Part shown: positions 60,490-64,000 of the stretch, in pieces
Numbering within the stretch: the stretch's first letter is position 1
Layout: each line of letters opens with the position of its first letter
Assembly: GCF_019739195.1 (NCBI RefSeq)
Contig: NZ_JAHHDS010000003.1
Coordinates: 248,001-312,000 of the forward strand
Source of the DNA: Microcella sp.
Lineage (GTDB): Bacteria > Actinomycetota > Actinomycetes > Actinomycetales > Microbacteriaceae
Direction of reading: 5' to 3'
DNA: 64,000 bases
The notes under the pieces: generated by a model
Database searches by the model: none
The model's input: only the letters and a program-made list of their open reading frames with translations
What the model was told of the DNA's origin: nothing
Program-made: the position numbers and the translations under genes

Positions 60490-62421
60490 TCAATCGCCTC
60501 TGACCTTTCGTCTTTCAGCCTCGACCTCGACGAGCTGCTGCTGCAGGGCGCGATGCCGCTCGGGGTCGTCGGCGGCGTCGGTGCGCTGCAGCGCGCCGAG
60601 CAGCTCAGTCTTGCGCCGCAGCAGGTCGCGGTCGATGAGCGAGGTCGTCACGCCCGCGCAGTATTCGGCGGTGCGGCCGTCACGCACGGGCAGCGGAGCG
60701 ATCGCCAACTGCGTCACGAGCGGGCGGAACGCCGGCGGCGCCTCTTCGGCGACGCTTCTCGCCCACTCCGGCGTGGCGTAAGCCTCTAGAGCCGCGAGCA
60801 CGGCGTCACGCACGGTCGCGAGCGCGGGCTGAGTGAAGGTCGTGTGCAGAGCGCGCTTCGCCGTCTCGATCGGAATCTCGCCCGGGTGCTGCAGCAGTGC
60901 CATGAGCAGTTCGCGCTCGAGCCGCGTCACCGGGTCGGTCGGCAGCTGCGCGATGCCGATGGTCGGCACCGACTCGGCCGCCATGGCCGCGGCAGCGTCT
61001 CCTGCGGCGATCGGGGCGCCGCCGGGTGCGGTCTCTGCCCCGCCCTGCGGGCCGCGACCCGCGGATGCTGCGCTCGAGCCGCGCGCGGGTGCGCGTCGCG
61101 CGGCCCGCACGGCCTGGGCGACCTCCGTAGGTTCCATGCCGATCCACCCCGCGAGCGTGCGGGTGTAGCCGATCGACAGCGACTCGTCGCGAATGCCCGC
61201 GACGATGGGCGCCGTGGCCCGCAGAGCCGCAACCCGCCCTTCGACGGTCTCGAGGTCGAGCGCGTCAAGCTGCCGGCGCACCATGAACTCGTACATGGGC
61301 TTGCGGCTCTGGATGAGCATGCGCACCGCATCGTCACCGCGCTTCAGACGCAGGTCGCACGGGTCGAGCCCGTCGGGTGCGACGGCGACGTAGGTCTGCG
61401 CGGCGAAGCGCTGCTCGTCGGCGAAGGCGCGGCTGGCCGCCTTCTGGCCTGCCTCATCGGGGTCGAAGGTGAAGACCACCTCGCCGAGGCCGTGCGAGTC
61501 GCGATTGTCGACGTCGCCCATCACCCGGCGGATGATCGTGATGTGATCGGCGCCGAAAGCCGTGCCGCAGGTCGCGACTGCGGTCGTCACCCCGGCGAGA
61601 TGGCAGGCCATGACATCGGTGTAGCCCTCGACGACGACGACCTGCTTGCCTCGGGCAATGTCGCGCTTGGCAAGGTCGAGTCCGTAGAGCACCTTCGACT
61701 TGCTGTAGACCGGCGTCTCGGGGGTGTTGAGGTACTTGGGGCCGTTGTCGCTCTCGAGCAGCTTGCGCGCGCCGAAGCCGAGCGTCTGCCCGGTGACGTC
61801 TTTGATCGGCCAGACCAGGCGGCCACGGAAGCGGTCGTACGGCTTGCGGTCGCCCTGACCCTGCAGCCCCGAGGCGAGCAGCTCTTCAGGCGTGAACCCG
61901 AGCCCGCGCAGGTGCTCGCCCATCGCGTCGTACGAGTTCGGGGCGAAGCCGACCGAGAACCGCTCAGCGGCGTGCGAGTCGAAGCCGCGCTCGCCCAAGA
62001 ACTGCCGGGCAGGTTCCGCGGCCGCTGTGCCGAGTTGCTCGCGGAAGAACTGCTCGGCGGCCGCGTTGGCGGCGAGCAGGCGGCTGCGGTTGCCCTGGTC
62101 GGCGGCCTTCGCGCCGTCTTCGTAGTGCAGCTCGTAGCCCAGCCGACCCGCGAGGCGCTCGACCGCCTCAGAGAAGGTGACGTGATCCATCTTCTGCAGG
62201 AAGGTGAAGACGTCGCCGCCCTCCCCGCAGCCGAAGCAGTGGTAGAAACCCACCTGCGGCCGCACGTGAAAACTCGGGCTGCGCTCGTCGTGGAACGGGC
62301 AGAGGCCCTTCATCGACCCGACGCCAGCACTCTTGAGCGTCACGTAGTCGCCGACGACATCGGCGAGATTCGTGCGCGACCTGACTTCGTCGATGTCGCT
62401 GCGTCGGATCAGGCCTGCCAC
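60490..62421 (-). CDS. dnaG: DNA primase
   Basis: A 643-residue primase. N-terminal zinc-binding CPFHDERSPSF and YHCFGCGEGGD, the TOPRIM domain VVVVEGYTDVMACHLAG with TFDPDEAGQKAA (acidic metal site), GGxxE-type fold, and a C-terminal helicase-binding domain. An Ala/Gly/Pro-rich linker lies at about residues 450-490. GTG start with TAGAAT 7 nt upstream. dgt follows upstream of it, which is a conserved actinobacterial order. Confidence 0.95.
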   Translation of the reverse strand: MAGLIRRSDIDEVRSRTNLADVVGDYVTLKSAGVGSMKGLCPFHDERSPSFHVRPQVGFYHCFGCGEGGDVFTFLQKMDHVTFSEAVERLAGRLGYELHYEDGAKAADQGNRSRLLAANAAAEQFFREQLGTAAAEPARQFLGERGFDSHAAERFSVGFAPNSYDAMGEHLRGLGFTPEELLASGLQGQGDRKPYDRFRGRLVWPIKDVTGQTLGFGARKLLESDNGPKYLNTPETPVYSKSKVLYGLDLAKRDIARGKQVVVVEGYTDVMACHLAGVTTAVATCGTAFGADHITIIRRVMGDVDNRDSHGLGEVVFTFDPDEAGQKAASRAFADEQRFAAQTYVAVAPDGLDPCDLRLKRGDDAVRMLIQSRKPMYEFMVRRQLDALDLETVEGRVAALRATAPIVAGIRDESLSIGYTRTLAGWIGMEPTEVAQAVRAARRAPARGSSAASAGRGPQGGAETAPGGAPIAAGDAAAAMAAESVPTIGIAQLPTDPVTRLERELLMALLQHPGEIPIETAKRALHTTFTQPALATVRDAVLAALEAYATPEWARSVAEEAPPAFRPLVTQLAIAPLPVRDGRTAEYCAGVTTSLIDRDLLRRKTELLGALQRTDAADDPERHRALQQQLVEVEAERRKVRGD

Positions 62422-62428
62422 AGGGCCG

Positions 62429-62434
62429 ATTCTA
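62429..62434 (-). promoter_or_regulatory. -10 box of dnaG
   Basis: TAGAAT on the minus strand, 7 nt before the GTG at 62421. Confidence 0.55.
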
Positions 62435-62458
62435 GGCCCGGGGTGCTGGCCGCGATTC

Positions 62459-63691
62459 TCAGCCGATGAATCGCTCGTGCCAGATCATCGCGCCCTGGTC
62501 GGTGAGGGAGGCGACCTGGTCGACGATCACTCGGCGTCGTGCGGCGTCGTCGGGTGCGGCCGCAAAATCGTCGGCGAACGGGCGATCAAGGGTGCCGGGG
62601 CCTGCCTGCCAGAGTGCGTCGGCGAGCTCGACGAGCAGCTTGCGCTGGCGGGCGTAGAGCGGCTGGCGTGCGTTCGTCGACATCACGAGCGTGCCGACGA
62701 TGCCCTTGAGCACGGCGATCTCTGCCCGCGTCTCTCGAGGAACGATCACGGTGCCGCCGAAACGAGCGAGCGAAACTGAGGGATGCGCCGCGCGCGTCGC
62801 GTGCACCGCCTCGTGCGCGAATCGCCCGATCAGGCGGCTCGTGAGGTTCTTCAGGCCCGCGAGGTCTCGGCGCGAGCCGCTCCAGTTGCTCACCCAGGTG
62901 TCGATGGCCGCCAGCCGTTCGAACGCCTCCTCGAGCTCGTCGAGGGTGACGGCGTCGCCGCTCCAGTGCTGCACGCCGGCGAGCAGCGCGTCGTGCTCGC
63001 CGCGCGAAGCGATGAGCGCAGCATCCATGAGTCCGCCGACGATCGCGTCTTCGAAGTCGTGCACGCTGTAGGCGATGTCGTCGCTCAGATCCATGACCTG
63101 CGCCTCGATGCTCGGCACACCGACGGGCGCCCCCTCGCGCATCCACTCGAAGGCCCCACGGTCGTCGTCGTAGACGCCGAACTTGCTGCGGCCGCTCGGG
63201 TCGTCGACACCGTCTTCGCGCGGCCACGGGTACTTGCAGCTCGCGTCGAGGCTCGCCCGCGTCAGATTGAGGCCATAGGTGGCGCCGTCGGGGCCCATGA
63301 CCTTGGGCTCGATGCGCGTGAGCAAGCGCAGCGTCTGCGCGTTGCCTTCGAAGCCGCCGATGTCGCTCGCCCACTCGGCGAGAGCGCCCTCGCCGTTGTG
63401 TCCGAACGGGGGGTGGCCGAGGTCGTGCGCGAGGCAGGCCGTGTCGACGACGTCGGGGTCGAGACCGAGCGCCGTCGCGAGCTCGCGCCCCACCTGGGCG
63501 ACCTCGAGCGAGTGCGTGAGGCGGTTGCGCGCGAAGTCGACACCTGTCGTCGGGCTCAGCACCTGAGTCTTGGCGGCGAGCCGGCGCAGAGCGCTCGAGT
63601 GCAGCAGGCGCGCACGATCACGGGCGAAGTGCCCGCGATTGGTCGAGTGAACCTCGGGCAGTCGCCGCTCGGCGTCGCGCTCGGTGTACAG
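62459..63691 (-). CDS. dgt: Deoxyguanosinetriphosphate triphosphohydrolase (HD), probable CTG start
   Basis: A 410-residue HD hydrolase that cleaves dGTP to deoxyguanosine and triphosphate. Family order: RDRARLLHSSALRRLAAKTQ, VDFARNRLTHSLEVAQVGRE, CLAHDLGHPPFGHNGE (HD) and a late DLSDDIAYSVHDFEDA. The conserved N-terminal segment needs residues upstream of the first in-frame GTG (63562), but no ATG, GTG or TTG exists in frame before the TGA that closes the frame. A CTG at 63691 has GGAGG 5 nt upstream and restores the usual length, one base after the dusB stop. Confidence 0.8.
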   Translation of the reverse strand: MYTERDAERRLPEVHSTNRGHFARDRARLLHSSALRRLAAKTQVLSPTTGVDFARNRLTHSLEVAQVGRELATALGLDPDVVDTACLAHDLGHPPFGHNGEGALAEWASDIGGFEGNAQTLRLLTRIEPKVMGPDGATYGLNLTRASLDASCKYPWPREDGVDDPSGRSKFGVYDDDRGAFEWMREGAPVGVPSIEAQVMDLSDDIAYSVHDFEDAIVGGLMDAALIASRGEHDALLAGVQHWSGDAVTLDELEEAFERLAAIDTWVSNWSGSRRDLAGLKNLTSRLIGRFAHEAVHATRAAHPSVSLARFGGTVIVPRETRAEIAVLKGIVGTLVMSTNARQPLYARQRKLLVELADALWQAGPGTLDRPFADDFAAAPDDAARRRVIVDQVASLTDQGAMIWHERFIG

Positions 63692-63692
63692 G

Positions 63693-64000
63693 TCAGCCTC
63701 CGCTGTGATGAAGTTCGGCAGCCGTCACTTCGGCGCGGCTCGCGCCCGTGAGATCGCGGCTCTCGAGCCAGCGGTCGGGCAGCGACGGCTTCTTCGGGGT
63801 GCCGGCACGACCACGCTGACCCTCTGCTGCCTCGCCCGGGTACGGTGCGTTGCGGTCAAGCTCACCCAGCAGGTCGTCCATGTGCTGCAAGCTCTCGACA
63901 GCGGCGAGGCGGGCGCGCAGCTCGCCGCCGACGGCGTAGCCCTTGAAGTACCAGGCGACGTGCTTGCGAATATCGCGGCAGGCCTTCGCCTCGTCGTCGA
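63693..64000 (-). CDS. dusB: tRNA-dihydrouridine synthase (DusB-like), C-terminal end, cut by window edge
   Basis: The last about 102 codons of a tRNA-dihydrouridine synthase. Visible: EAKACRDIRKHVAWYFKGYAVGGELRARLAAVESL, shown here as KACRDIRKHVAWYFKGY and VGGELRARLA, the typical C-terminal helical domain of DusB, then a basic tail with a GxxG-rich end (HHSGG). The stop TGA overlaps the ribosome-binding region of dgt. Confidence 0.85.
   Translation of the reverse strand, partial: DDEAKACRDIRKHVAWYFKGYAVGGELRARLAAVESLQHMDDLLGELDRNAPYPGEAAEGQRGRAGTPKKPSLPDRWLESRDLTGASRAEVTAAELHHSGG

Overview
The window is about 64 kb of chromosomal, GC-rich DNA from an actinobacterium, most probably a member of the Microbacteriaceae. 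The evidence is the very high GC codon use, the HrdB-like SigA with a Lys/Ala/Thr-rich head, GlnE together with two glutamine synthetases, a homodimeric-type AceE, a PucR-type regulator in front of fabD-fabH-acpP-fabF, and actinobacteria-restricted families (DUF7455, DUF4191, DUF3145, PAC2). There is no phage, transposase, integrase or CRISPR array. Almost everything is housekeeping, and the interest lies in housekeeping proteins that have lost their expected catalytic residues and in small repeats.

Layout. 1-6.6 kb: topoisomerase subunit B (cut by the left edge), a DUF7455 protein, two overlapping alanine-racemase-like genes that look like complementary halves, then (opposite strand) sigA-murT-gatD, where GatD has no cysteine and MurT has no zinc-ribbon cysteines. 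6.8-16.9 kb: PAC2 protein, leucyl aminopeptidase, lpdA, a 2-oxoacid dehydrogenase E2 (sucB), a membrane pseudokinase, DUF4191, RDD, lipB-lipA (lipoate supply for the E2). 17-24 kb: glnA behind a canonical double GlnR box, a lipoprotein, glnE and glnA2 (nitrogen assimilation). 24-32 kb: nadE, panB, a 59-residue protein, map, ppgK, fatty-acid desaturase, VIT1-type transporter, a zinc-ribbon SDR. 32-40 kb: rnpB, RNase HI, a coiled-coil protein, NIF3-like protein, NCS1-type transporter with a very long disordered head, EamA exporter, a small membrane protein, a nuclease-like protein carrying an in-frame palindromic repeat, tRNA-Val.

40-49 kb: AhpE-type peroxiredoxin, aceE, then the fatty-acid synthesis cluster (PucR regulator, fabD, fabH, acpP, fabF) and DUF3145; AceE, LpdA, the E2 and FAS form a carbon flow from pyruvate to acetyl-CoA to fatty acids. 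49-53 kb: PadR regulator, family-A DNA polymerase, a second copy of the palindromic repeat, DUF1684, and a seven-helix heliorhodopsin-family protein without a single lysine. 53-64 kb: tRNA (CAT), GT4 glycosyltransferase, DMT transporter, peptide deformylase, a histidine kinase / receiver-only regulator / AzlC / AzlD operon, tRNA-Asn, 2-hydroxyacid dehydrogenase, orphan ABC ATPase, dnaG, dgt (apparently a CTG start) and the end of dusB.

A recurrent signal is TANNNT placed 5-7 nt before an ATG or GTG, seen at 16 genes on both strands, pointing to widespread leaderless mRNAs; I used it to choose several starts. The most promising undescribed biology: (1) the MurT/GatD pair without glutaminase chemistry, which may suit the cross-linkage-group-B peptidoglycan known from this family; (2) the split alanine racemase beside it; (3) the lysine-free heliorhodopsin-like protein; (4) the roughly 100-bp palindromic element, one copy of which is read through in frame inside a protein.
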